DNA of 35,077 nt. Source: a bacterium (GTDB taxonomy: Bacteria > Patescibacteriota > Saccharimonadia > Saccharimonadales > UBA4665). The first letter of the stretch is position 1. Each line of letters begins with the position of its first letter. The notes beneath the pieces are model-generated. The model did not search any database. It was not told the DNA's origin and saw nothing but the letters and a program-made list of their open reading frames with translations. Shown piece by piece: positions 8,523 to 16,915 of this stretch. The position numbers were made by a program, and so were the translations under genes. The DNA lies in NCBI GenBank assembly GCA_021851735.1, contig JAJZCD010000001.1, positions 1 to 35,077 of the forward strand. Reading direction: 5' to 3'.

Positions 8523-9761
8523 TTATAAAGCGATATTTGGGTCGAACGATTGACCGGGCGTATGTGGTGGCATGGGAGGCGTGGCGATTGCATCAGTGCT
8601 GTCGGGTTCGCCGCCGCCTACTACTGGCGTGGCTAGTGTTTGCGTCTGCGTGTCCTCTCTAGCCAATGGCGAGCCCATATTAGGTTTGCTGACATCACTA
8701 CTGATTGGTTGGATTACTTTTCTACCAGTCCCGATCGTCTCATTATTTGTAGCGGTTGCCGCTGGTGTATCGACAGCAGGTGCGGCTACAGGCGTACTAG
8801 CAACAGGCTCTGTGACCCGGGTGGCCGTAGAACTGGGTGGCACTGTATCACTTGGTGGGACTGGAGCCTGAATGTCGGGGGTTGGAGCGGCAGCGGTGGT
8901 GTCTGACTGCTGGGGGACGCTTGGGCTATTGGATGATGCGTTCAGTTGCTGTACTGCGTCAGCGATAGCTGAATCATTACTAGCCGCTGTGTCGGAAGTA
9001 CTATTCGATTGTATTTCGGCAGGCGGCGTGTCGTTGGGTGCCTCACTGTACTGTTGTATCTGTGCTTGTACTGCCGCCTCTTCAGTCTCAATTGTTTGGG
9101 TGTTGGCACTGGAGACGGCGGCAGCGGCAGCGGCCTGGTTGACTACTGGAGCGTCTGAGATGGGTGCAGCTGCTGGAGCTGGGGCTGGAGGTAACGTTGG
9201 CTCTGCGACCGGAGGGACTGGCGGTGTAACTTGGGTCGGAGCCTGAATGTCGGGGGCTGCAGCGGCAGCGGATGTTGGTGAAGCGACAGACGTCGCTGGA
9301 GCTACAGGTTCTTGTGTGGCGGCCGGCGTTGTCAGCGGGTCTTCCATTTTAACCCTAGGATCTGGAGGTGGCGGTACGTCTTTGACACTACTGCCATCCC
9401 CGAGCAGTTCTTTAGCTGCATTTACTATGTCTTCAAGTGTAACCTGTGATTTAACAAGATACTTGTCAGCGCCTAGGCTGTCGGCACGCTTTTGATCTTC
9501 GGTTTGGCCTAATGCGGTTAGCATTATTACTTTGGTGTGTTTGAGCTCATCAGTGTTTCGTAGAATATCGAGCATCTCAAACCCAGAGATCCGCGGCATC
9601 ATAACGTCGGATATAATTAGGTCTGGTTTGTTTTGTTTGGCGACGACTAGTGCCTCTTCGCCATTTTGGGCAGCTATGATGTCATAGCCTTCTGCCATAA
9701 GGCGGGCCTGATAAATCTCACGTAAATTGTTGTCATCTTCGACCAGTAGTACTTTTGCCAC
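8523..9761 (-). CDS. Response regulator receiver protein with long Pro/Ala/Ser/Thr-rich C-terminal tail
   Basis: 'AKVLLVEDDNNLREIYQARL...PDLIISDVMMPRISGFEML...VIMLTALG...GADKYLVKSQ' REC domain, then ~290 aa of low-complexity tail. Confidence 0.9.
   Translation of the reverse strand: MAKVLLVEDDNNLREIYQARLMAEGYDIIAAQNGEEALVVAKQNKPDLIISDVMMPRISGFEMLDILRNTDELKHTKVIMLTALGQTEDQKRADSLGADKYLVKSQVTLEDIVNAAKELLGDGSSVKDVPPPPDPRVKMEDPLTTPAATQEPVAPATSVASPTSAAAAAPDIQAPTQVTPPVPPVAEPTLPPAPAPAAAPISDAPVVNQAAAAAAVSSANTQTIETEEAAVQAQIQQYSEAPNDTPPAEIQSNSTSDTAASNDSAIADAVQQLNASSNSPSVPQQSDTTAAAPTPDIQAPVPPSDTVPPSSTATRVTEPVASTPVAAPAVDTPAATATNNETIGTGRKVIQPISSDVSKPNMGSPLAREDTQTQTLATPVVGGGEPDSTDAIATPPMPPHTPGQSFDPNIAL
8863..8896. 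repeat. Imperfect 34-bp direct repeat, copy 1 (partner 9238-9271)
   Basis: GGAGCCTGAATGTCGGGGGTTGGAGCGGCAGCGG versus GGAGCCTGAATGTCGGGGGCTGCAGCGGCAGCGG at 9238-9271. Encodes the repeated PDIQAP motif. Confidence 0.75.
9238..9271. repeat. Imperfect 34-bp direct repeat, copy 2 (partner 8863-8896)
   Basis: Two mismatches relative to copy 1. Confidence 0.75.
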
Positions 9762-9808
9762 AGTATTAGAATCTCTTTTATGGTTATGTTTTTATATTGA
9801 TTAGTATA

Positions 9809-11269
9809 TCATGGCGTGGGGGTAGTTGGTACGGGTTCGCTCGGGCTGGCGCTACTGCTGGGTATAGAGACAGTCCCAGGTGCCGGAACACTGCTTGCTT
9901 GATTAGGCGTGCTTGCCTGTTCGGCAAGTTGCTTCTCTGCCTCTTGCGAGGCGACACGTGGTAAGTTTATATAGAACGTACTGCCCTGGCCTACGGTGCT
10001 CTCGACCCAGATACGTCCATGGTATAGCTCGACGATTTTACGGCAGATAAATAGTCCAAGGCCGGTGCCTCCGATGGTACGAGTGGCACTGTTGTCAACT
10101 CGGTAGAATTTTTGGAATAAATGCGGAATATCTTCGGGTGGAATGCCGTGGCCGGTATCACGTACATATAATTGCACGACACTATCATTACCAGTTAGCC
10201 CCAAGCTGACTTTCCCCCTCTCTGTGTATTTGCAGGCATTATCGAACAAGTTGGTAATTACTTCGCGCATGCGCTCGGGGTCGATTGTGGCATAGTACAG
10301 CGGTCTAACAACTTTAGAGGCGACAAGGGGCGTAGAGCTACTCGCGTCTATAACAGAACTGTTTGTCATATTGTTATTGCCGATCATAAAATCCAATGCA
10401 AGATTTTTTTTCTCGGCCGAGAAGCGCAAGTCAGATGTTAGTTGTTCCATGTATTCACCCATTTCAACTATCTCAGGATGGTTGGTCAAACGGCCGTCTT
10501 CGGCTTTAGCGCTGGTCAGTAGGTCCTGGAATAGCTCGCCTAGGTGTTTAGTGGCGACGTGGGCTTTTTCCAGGTACTCTTTAGCGCGGCTGTCTACGGT
10601 AGAAACTTTGTCATTTAAGGCAAGGCTTAGATAGCCTTCTATAGCGGCGACTGGGGTCCGCATCTCGTGGCTGGCAGTACTTATAAACTCGGCGCGTTGG
10701 TTTTCTGCTTGACGCTCCTCTTGGACGTCACGGAATATGCCCACCAGGCCTGTTATTTGCTGGTTATCAATGATTGGAGTGACACTAAAACTGGTAGCTA
10801 TAGCGGCATTTGATTTGCTACGAATTATGGCGTCGTTGTCCCGTACTGTTTGACTATTCTTGAAAGCTCTGCTGAATGGTGTCTGTGACTCGTCGATTGG
10901 TTCGCCTTTTTTGTCGAGGAAGACGCAAACCGATCTCCAGTCAAGGCCCTCTGCATCTTCTGCTGACCAACCTGTTATCGTTGTTGCACCAGGATTGAAC
11001 AGTTGGATGGTCCCTTGGCTGTCTACGAATATGACGCCGTCTTCAATGGTGTTGAGGATAATGTCACTTCTAGCCTTCTCATCGTGTAGGCTGGTTGCGA
11101 GCCTGGTCGTCTTAGCTGAATTTTTCCGCTTGGCGCGGCGCAAAGCGAGTAGCCAAATAGTGCTGCCTATAAGAATGGCGCCCAGCAGTCCCCCACCGAT
11201 GACATATATATTTCGCATAGTTAGTGTAAAGGTTATGTTTATTATCGGCTGAATGGGTTGCTTTTGCAA
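9809..11269 (-). CDS. PAS-domain sensor histidine kinase, N-terminal TM
   Basis: TM near the N-term, PAS ('DIILNTIEDGVIFVDSQGTIQLFNPGA'), HisKA 'FISTASHEMRTPVAAIEGYLSLAL', HATPase 'NLFDNACKYT', 'GTGLGLFICRKIVELYHGRIWVES'. Confidence 0.93.
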   Translation of the reverse strand: MQKQPIQPIINITFTLTMRNIYVIGGGLLGAILIGSTIWLLALRRAKRKNSAKTTRLATSLHDEKARSDIILNTIEDGVIFVDSQGTIQLFNPGATTITGWSAEDAEGLDWRSVCVFLDKKGEPIDESQTPFSRAFKNSQTVRDNDAIIRSKSNAAIATSFSVTPIIDNQQITGLVGIFRDVQEERQAENQRAEFISTASHEMRTPVAAIEGYLSLALNDKVSTVDSRAKEYLEKAHVATKHLGELFQDLLTSAKAEDGRLTNHPEIVEMGEYMEQLTSDLRFSAEKKNLALDFMIGNNNMTNSSVIDASSSTPLVASKVVRPLYYATIDPERMREVITNLFDNACKYTERGKVSLGLTGNDSVVQLYVRDTGHGIPPEDIPHLFQKFYRVDNSATRTIGGTGLGLFICRKIVELYHGRIWVESTVGQGSTFYINLPRVASQEAEKQLAEQASTPNQASSVPAPGTVSIPSSSASPSEPVPTTPTP

Positions 11270-11388
11270 CGTTTACTCTGGTGAAACAGGGACGGATGTG
11301 GTACTATGGATTGGTCAAAAATTGGTGTAATTGGAAAAAGCTACATGATTCAGCTACCCTAAATGTAGCGCGTGCATCACTGATATTT

Positions 11389-11465
11389 GGCCCCTTCGTC
11401 TAGTGGTCCAGGACGTCAGGTTCTCATCCTGAAGATCGCGGGTTCGACTCCCGCAGGGGTCACCA
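11389..11465 (+). tRNA. tRNA-Glu (anticodon CTC), CCA encoded
   Basis: GGCCCCTTCGTCTAGTGGTCCAGGACGTCAGGTTCTCATCCTGAAGATCGCGGGTTCGACTCCCGCAGGGGTCACCA. Acceptor GGCCCCT/AGGGGTC, anticodon loop TTCTCAT, T-arm GCGGGTTCGACTCCCGC. Confidence 0.96.
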
Positions 11466-11498
11466 CATTACGCTCTGTTCGTCAAGTTCCAACAACTT

Positions 11499-11612
11499 GA
11501 GTCTCAAAACTTTACTCCAGGCACTCGTTAACAAACAATGAATCCGCATTGTTAGGCGTACTTTGGACGCCATGGTATCTTATGGATGCTTGCGCGGGAG
11601 GTTTTGAGACTC
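11499..11612. repeat. Inverted-repeat element with internal hairpins (structured RNA or MITE-like)
   Basis: GAGTCTCAAAAC (11499-11510)/GTTTTGAGACTC (11601-11612) perfect 12 bp, plus CTCC (11515-11518)/GGAG (11597-11600). Inner hairpins 11534-11540/11547-11553 and 11555-11559/11567-11571. Confidence 0.7.
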
Positions 11613-11625
11613 AGATCCAACACCT

Positions 11626-12132
11626 TTAGGCGTAATATTTATCAATAACTTGTCGAAGGCCGTCACTCACTTCGTTTGGGTGCTCTTTGACCAGTTTCTT
11701 TACCTTATCGAGTGGCATCCATATGACATTATCAATCTTTCCTTCCTCTAGTTTTGTAGGGGTTTGATTGTAGTGTAAGCGATAAACGTGGGTGAACCGT
11801 TTGAAGCGATGTTCCCACCAAGTTTCGTCAGAAGCGTAGTCACCTATCTCTTTGAGCTCCACGCCTTCAATGCCAAGTTCTTCTTGTAACTCACGAGTTG
11901 CGGCAGTTATGTAATCTTCGCCCGCATCCACATGTCCTGCAGCAGAGTTGTCCCAACAATTCGGAAATATATCTTTGGTTGGAGAACGATGCTGCAAAAG
12001 AAGCTCACCACGGTCATTCTCAATCATTATGCGTATGACGCGATGACGCAGGCCTTGTGCCCAAGCTTCTTGCTTAGTTGCTTGTCCAGCGGGTTTATCT
12101 TGCTCGTCTACTATCTGAATGGGCGCACTCAT
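11626..12132 (-). CDS. Nudix hydrolase, isopentenyl-diphosphate isomerase/YfcD-like
   Basis: Nudix box 'GHVDAGEDYITAATRELQEELGIE'; 'FPNCWDNSAAGHV' as in the IDI/YfcD group. Confidence 0.88.
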   Translation of the reverse strand: MSAPIQIVDEQDKPAGQATKQEAWAQGLRHRVIRIMIENDRGELLLQHRSPTKDIFPNCWDNSAAGHVDAGEDYITAATRELQEELGIEGVELKEIGDYASDETWWEHRFKRFTHVYRLHYNQTPTKLEEGKIDNVIWMPLDKVKKLVKEHPNEVSDGLRQVIDKYYA

Positions 12133-12455
12133 AACCGTAACTATAACGCAGCGGGCTTGCCTTATTCAATATGAGGAAGCTAGATTCCACTCCCGGCTGG
12201 AATGCTCCTGACCGAATATATTCCCTTCAGGGTGTCATACCATTCGTTGACCTCAGATAAGATACGGTTCCAATTCGACACCAGATGGCTTGGCTACTTG
12301 AGCCACCCAGACTTTCCGCCTGATAAGGTATCTGCTCGTATAACAAACACCTTGCCTGAGATGTTTCGAGCGGGTGAAGAGGAGTCTATGGCTATCATTT
12401 GGAAGACCAGGTTTGCACAGGCGGCAGAACAAGTAGACTACATCTTCATCTAATT

Positions 12456-13169
12456 TTACAGGTCTATAACACCGTATAAGCTGTCTGACTTGCCGTAGAA
12501 CCAAGCCCATGTTTGGTCGCCATAAGAAAAGTGCCACCACTCAAATGCGACACTTGCTAGACCTTGCTCTAGCATAGCTCTGAGCAGCAACATTCTGTTT
12601 GCCTTTTGCTCAGGAGTGATTTGGTCGTAGTGCAAGTACGAGATGTCGTCATCAACATTCATGGTACTGCCAAAATCCACTAGTGTATTGCTGTCTACGT
12701 CAAAAAGCTCAACATCTACTGCCGCCCCACAGCAGTGAGGTGGCTGTGAGTTATCTGGGTCGCTTACAAAGGTACGGGCGTGTTCCAGTGCTTCTTCGTC
12801 GCTAACCTCAGGGTGGTCATCTTTATAGTCTTGCATACATTCCCTTAGCAAGCGGCGCTGAACGTCTAGTGGCCTGTGTCCAGCCCTTACGACTAACCTA
12901 TACTTATCATCAAGTGACTCGGCAGCCTTTTCTAGGCGCTTTAACAATCCTGTGCGAACGTAGATACCGTCATACTCCGGGTGTTCTGCAATATAGTCGA
13001 CGTACATACCGCCCTCAAAATCACCTTCCAGCGTCCATACTGGCTCAACCATGATTTTGTCAGAAGGCTCAACTTTTACTAGAGGGTCATCAAGGTTACT
13101 AAAGCCGATTTTGGAATAGTCTATCCGCTCTTTGCTTTTAGACCGCTCAACTCTTTCATCAGTATTCAT
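12456..13169 (-). CDS. D-Ala-D-Ala dipeptidase (VanX/DdpX-like, M15 peptidase fold)
   Basis: 'VRAGHRPLDVQRRL', 'PPHCCGAAVDVELFD' (SxHxxGxAxD-like), 'VAFEWWHFSYGDQTWAWF' (ExxH-like). Confidence 0.82.
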   Translation of the reverse strand: MNTDERVERSKSKERIDYSKIGFSNLDDPLVKVEPSDKIMVEPVWTLEGDFEGGMYVDYIAEHPEYDGIYVRTGLLKRLEKAAESLDDKYRLVVRAGHRPLDVQRRLLRECMQDYKDDHPEVSDEEALEHARTFVSDPDNSQPPHCCGAAVDVELFDVDSNTLVDFGSTMNVDDDISYLHYDQITPEQKANRMLLLRAMLEQGLASVAFEWWHFSYGDQTWAWFYGKSDSLYGVIDL

Positions 13170-13552
13170 GCCTATACTTTACTACACTATTACACCTGAG
13201 GTTCACACCGCTACGGGATACTGTAATGACCACTGCCCCCCTCGCAGTAAACTGTTCCAGCGTAATATCTCCGAACAGATTAGGTTCCAATTCGTTTCAA
13301 TGAGGCCCACTATAATCTTCTGTCTAGGTGCGAATACCTGACGGGACTAGCCCAGAACTGTTCGTTAACTTTCTCTTACGCACCATCCAGACAATGCTTC
13401 TCCATTTCGTCGCCTCTTCCCTGAATAGGTACAAACTTTTTTGCACGGGGGACGCCATGGGATTTGTTATAAATTTCAGTAAGGAAAGTCTGCGGCCAAG
13501 CTAACCCGTTAGATAGTTCAATGCTCATCAGTAAGTTTGTTACTATTAGTAC

Positions 13553-13816
13553 ATGACCAACAAGCAAACGATTATTACGGTAGGTGCCTTTTTTCTTGCA
13601 TTAGCTGTAGGCTTTCTAGGAGCATACGTATATTTTTCCTTGACAAGCACAACGTATCGGATTGAACTAGCGAATGGTTGTACTAAGCAAGCAAATGGTC
13701 AGGTTGTTAACGCTGGGATTGTCGGCCCTACTCTAGATGTACGGGTACCAAATAAATATTCCTCTAAGTTCTACTCTTTCGCCTTGAGCCATGGCGTGTG
13801 CTTAGACAAAAGATAA
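13553..13816 (+). CDS. Small membrane-anchored protein (87 aa), function unknown
   Basis: One N-terminal TM 'TIITVGAFFLALAVGFLGAYVYF' and a short extracytoplasmic domain with two Cys. Confidence 0.55.
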   Translation: MTNKQTIITVGAFFLALAVGFLGAYVYFSLTSTTYRIELANGCTKQANGQVVNAGIVGPTLDVRVPNKYSSKFYSFALSHGVCLDKR

Positions 13817-13837
13817 CCCACTCTATCTAACGATTTC

Positions 13838-13879
13838 ACATTGTAATCGTATACTTCATATAGCATCACCTTACAATGT
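13838..13879. repeat. Perfect 9-bp inverted repeat
   Basis: ACATTGTAA (13838-13846), 24-nt spacer, TTACAATGT (13871-13879). Confidence 0.6.
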
Positions 13880-14060
13880 ACCGTTGTTCGTATGGTTTCG
13901 TGCACTAGTTGAATCATCGAACGGTATACACTAGATTCAGTTTTTTTGTATCCGTCGTTTGATGTGAGGCTTCTTTCTATGCACAATACCCTGTCATGCA
14001 GCAAATTTTAAGCATGTACTGACACAATAATCGGAGTTAAGTTGTAAAAGGTTTATTCTT

Positions 14061-14513
14061 ATGAAGAAAGTTGTCATTGGGCTTGGCGTTGTCGGCGTGT
14101 TCGCAGTATATAGCCTAGGTATCCGCCATCAGAACCCAGTTATCAGCAAGCCATCGTCTTTGGCGAGTTCGTCCAGTTCTTCGGGCACAAAGTCTGCTAG
14201 CTCAAGTGCCGGTAGCTCTCCATCGGGTTCCAAAAAATACAAAGACGGTACGTATACTGGTAGTGCTGTTAATGTCTACTACGGTAATGTGCAAGTCTCA
14301 GCGACTGTCTCAAATGGGAAGATCACTGATGTTAAGTTCTTGCAGTACCCCTACACGCACGCAACGTCAGTATATATCAATAAGCAAGTTATGCCGTACC
14401 TGAAGCAAGAAGCTATCAAGGCGCAGAATGCCAATGTACAGATTATCAGTGGCGCTACGTATACCTCAGAAGGCTTTAGGCAATCATTGCAGTCAGCGCT
14501 AGCAAAGGCGTAA
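14061..14513 (+). CDS. Membrane-anchored FMN-binding domain (FMN_bind) protein
   Basis: N-terminal TM, Ser-rich linker, 'YKDGTYTGSAVNVYYGNVQVSATVSNGKITDVKFLQYP' and 'QIISGATYTSEGFRQSLQSAL' with the SGATYTS flavinylation motif. Confidence 0.9.
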   Translation: MKKVVIGLGVVGVFAVYSLGIRHQNPVISKPSSLASSSSSSGTKSASSSAGSSPSGSKKYKDGTYTGSAVNVYYGNVQVSATVSNGKITDVKFLQYPYTHATSVYINKQVMPYLKQEAIKAQNANVQIISGATYTSEGFRQSLQSALAKA

Positions 14514-14521
14514 TTCCCGTA

Positions 14522-15265
14522 ATGCGTGCGACCGAGCTTATTATGGGTATGCCAATCACCGTTGAGATTTGCGACCATGGGGCTAGTGACCATATGAAGC
14601 AGGTTTTTGATTATTTCCGCACCGTTGACGAGCGATATAGTCCATATAAAGAGACCAGTGAATTATCCGCTATCAACAATGGGCTACCCAAAAAAGAATG
14701 GTCTGAAGAGATGCGGGCAGTCCTGGGTATGTGTGAAGAGACTGAGCAACAAACAGATGGTTTTTTCAATATTAGACATCGTGGCAAACTCGACCCGTCT
14801 GGCCTTGTAAAAGGTTGGGCGATTCAGCAGGCAGCTGATCAGTTGTGCTCTAAGGGGTATAAGAACTTTTATATTGAGGCGGGTGGAGATATCCAAGTGT
14901 ACGGTAATTCTCTGGATAACGAAGGTTGGCGCGTCGGTATCCGTAATCCGTTTAACACGCAAGAAGTGGTTAAGGTGATACAGCTGAGCGATTATGCTGT
15001 TGCAACGTCGGGTACATATATCCGTGGTGAGCATATTTACAATCCACATAATAATAACCGCCCCGCTCAAGAGGCTCAGAGCTTAACAGTTATCGGACCG
15101 ACCATCTATGATGCCGACCGGTTTGCTACGGCGGCTTTCGCCATGGGGAAACAAGGCATGGCGTTTATCGACCAACTGCCCGGTTTTGAAGCGTACATGA
15201 TTACTGATCAACAGACGGCAATACTAACGAAAGGATTTGAAAAATATGTGGTTGAAGCTCATTAA
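14522..15265 (+). CDS. apbE: ApbE-family FAD:protein FMN transferase
   Basis: 'IMGMPITVEI', 'VDERYSPYKETSELSAIN', 'GKLDPSGLVKGWAIQQAAD', 'IEAGGDIQVYG', 'VATSGTYIRG', 'ADRFATAAFAMG'. Confidence 0.92.
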   Translation: MRATELIMGMPITVEICDHGASDHMKQVFDYFRTVDERYSPYKETSELSAINNGLPKKEWSEEMRAVLGMCEETEQQTDGFFNIRHRGKLDPSGLVKGWAIQQAADQLCSKGYKNFYIEAGGDIQVYGNSLDNEGWRVGIRNPFNTQEVVKVIQLSDYAVATSGTYIRGEHIYNPHNNNRPAQEAQSLTVIGPTIYDADRFATAAFAMGKQGMAFIDQLPGFEAYMITDQQTAILTKGFEKYVVEAH

Positions 15266-16778
15266 GCCCATTGATAAACTCATTGATGGCATATCGATGT
15301 ACCGGTTACTGCTCTATTACCTGCTTGGGCTTTTAGCGGCTGCTATCGTATTCAGTAGTATTGGTGTCATGAATTATAACGGTTTTGAAATTGGCATATC
15401 TGCCGGTGTTTTGGTGGGCGCTTGCTGGGTTATCAATAAAATATTTGCCTCTATTTTTAATGCGCCAACTAATCCCGAGTCGTCAATTCTAACGGGACTT
15501 ATCTTGGCGCTCGTTATCCCGCCGACATTTAACAACTTCGGGTTTTTGTTTATGTTAGCTGCATCTGGTCTCGCGATTGCCTCGAAGTACATTCTGACCA
15601 TTCGCTACAAACATATTTTCAACCCAGCGGCGATTGCTATCGTGCTTACAGCATTAGGCCCGCGACAAAGCGCCAGCTGGTGGGTGGGTACAGCAGCTAT
15701 GTTGCCGCTTGTAATCATAGGTGGCATCCTTGTTATGCGGAAAATTAGGCGAGAGTCCATGGTTATCATGTTCCTCGTAACTACCACGGCTGCTACGGCA
15801 TTATTCGCTACGATTGGTGGCGCGAGCGCACTGACGAGCTTACGTGAAATGGCACTAACCTCTTCGGCGTTTTTCTTGGGTTTCGTGATGCTTACTGAAC
15901 CGTACACGTCGCCAACAACGCTCACTAAGCAGCTATGGTATGCTGCAATTGTCGGTGTACTATTGACGCCGCAAACACATATCGGACATTACTATACGTC
16001 ACCGGAAGTCGCCCTGATCATTGGCAACTTGTTCGCCTACGTAGTTAGTTCTAAAACCAAGTTATTCCCTATTTTGCGTGAGAAGATTGAGATTGCAGCC
16101 AACACGTTTGAATTCCGATTCATGAGTCAGCAAAAATTGGCGTACGAGCCTGGTCAGTATATGGAGTGGACCTTGCCGCATGACAATACGGATGATCGGG
16201 GTGCGCGACGGTGGTTCACCTTAGCTTCGTCGCCGACTGAAAATTCCATAAAGATAGGTGTTAAGTTCTATGATAAGGGCAGTAGCTATAAGGATGCTAT
16301 GCTTACAATGGATCAGAATACGCCTATTGTAGCCAGCCAACTGGCAGGCGATTTCGTTATGCCAAAAGATACTGCGGAAAAGCTCGTATTCATCGCGGGT
16401 GGTATTGGCGTGACGCCGTTTCGGAGTATGATCAAATATTTAATCGATATGAACCAAGAACGGTCGGTCCGTATGTTGTATAGTGCCCGATCACACGAGG
16501 GTTTTGCGTATAAAGACGTGTTTGAAGAGGCACGAAGAAAACTTGGCATTAATACCATGTACGTTACTTCACGCAATAGCACTACAAAAGCTATGCCCCA
16601 CACTATCCCTGGTCCTATTACCGGCAAGCTCATCACTCGAGTAATCCCAGACTATGCCGATTGTATGTTCTATATATCTGGTACTCGACCTATGGTTGAA
16701 GATATACAAGAAGCGTTGGAACAGCTGCACGTACCGCTACATCGTATTAAGGTTGATTTCTTCCAGGGCTATGCGTAG
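15246..16778 (+). CDS. Fused NqrB/RnfD-like membrane domain and ferredoxin-reductase-type FAD/NAD(P)-binding domain
   Basis: N-half multi-TM with 'NPESSILTGLILALVIPP' and 'KHIFNPAAIAIVL' (NqrB/RnfD-like). C-half 'YEPGQYMEWTLP', 'RRWFTLASSP', 'FIAGGIGVTPFRSMI', 'YISGTRPMVEDI', 'DFFQGYA' (FNR fold). The track starts at TTG 15237; ATG is at 15246. Confidence 0.88.
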   Translation: MWLKLIKPIDKLIDGISMYRLLLYYLLGLLAAAIVFSSIGVMNYNGFEIGISAGVLVGACWVINKIFASIFNAPTNPESSILTGLILALVIPPTFNNFGFLFMLAASGLAIASKYILTIRYKHIFNPAAIAIVLTALGPRQSASWWVGTAAMLPLVIIGGILVMRKIRRESMVIMFLVTTTAATALFATIGGASALTSLREMALTSSAFFLGFVMLTEPYTSPTTLTKQLWYAAIVGVLLTPQTHIGHYYTSPEVALIIGNLFAYVVSSKTKLFPILREKIEIAANTFEFRFMSQQKLAYEPGQYMEWTLPHDNTDDRGARRWFTLASSPTENSIKIGVKFYDKGSSYKDAMLTMDQNTPIVASQLAGDFVMPKDTAEKLVFIAGGIGVTPFRSMIKYLIDMNQERSVRMLYSARSHEGFAYKDVFEEARRKLGINTMYVTSRNSTTKAMPHTIPGPITGKLITRVIPDYADCMFYISGTRPMVEDIQEALEQLHVPLHRIKVDFFQGYA

Positions 16779-16915
16779 TATGTGCCTCCCGGCTATGTAC
16801 GCTACTGCGGAATCGCCTACCTCAGTGTAGTTCGCTTAGTACTCGCTTCTGCGGCTTGACCCAATAAAAATCCCCGTGGCAGAGACCAAGGGGGTATTCA
16901 GGGTAAGGGAGCTCA

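Noticed and set aside
8572-9495. Plus-strand ORFs rich in Gly/Ala/Val (99, 88, 124, 82 aa)
   Set aside because: These are antisense shadows of the GC-rich low-complexity tail of the response regulator.
12202-12453. 83-aa plus-strand ORF, and the shared GGTTCCAATTCG near 12265 and 13283 ('IRFQF' in two ORFs)
   Set aside because: No family recognised. The shared stretch is only 12 nt and could be chance or a gene remnant.
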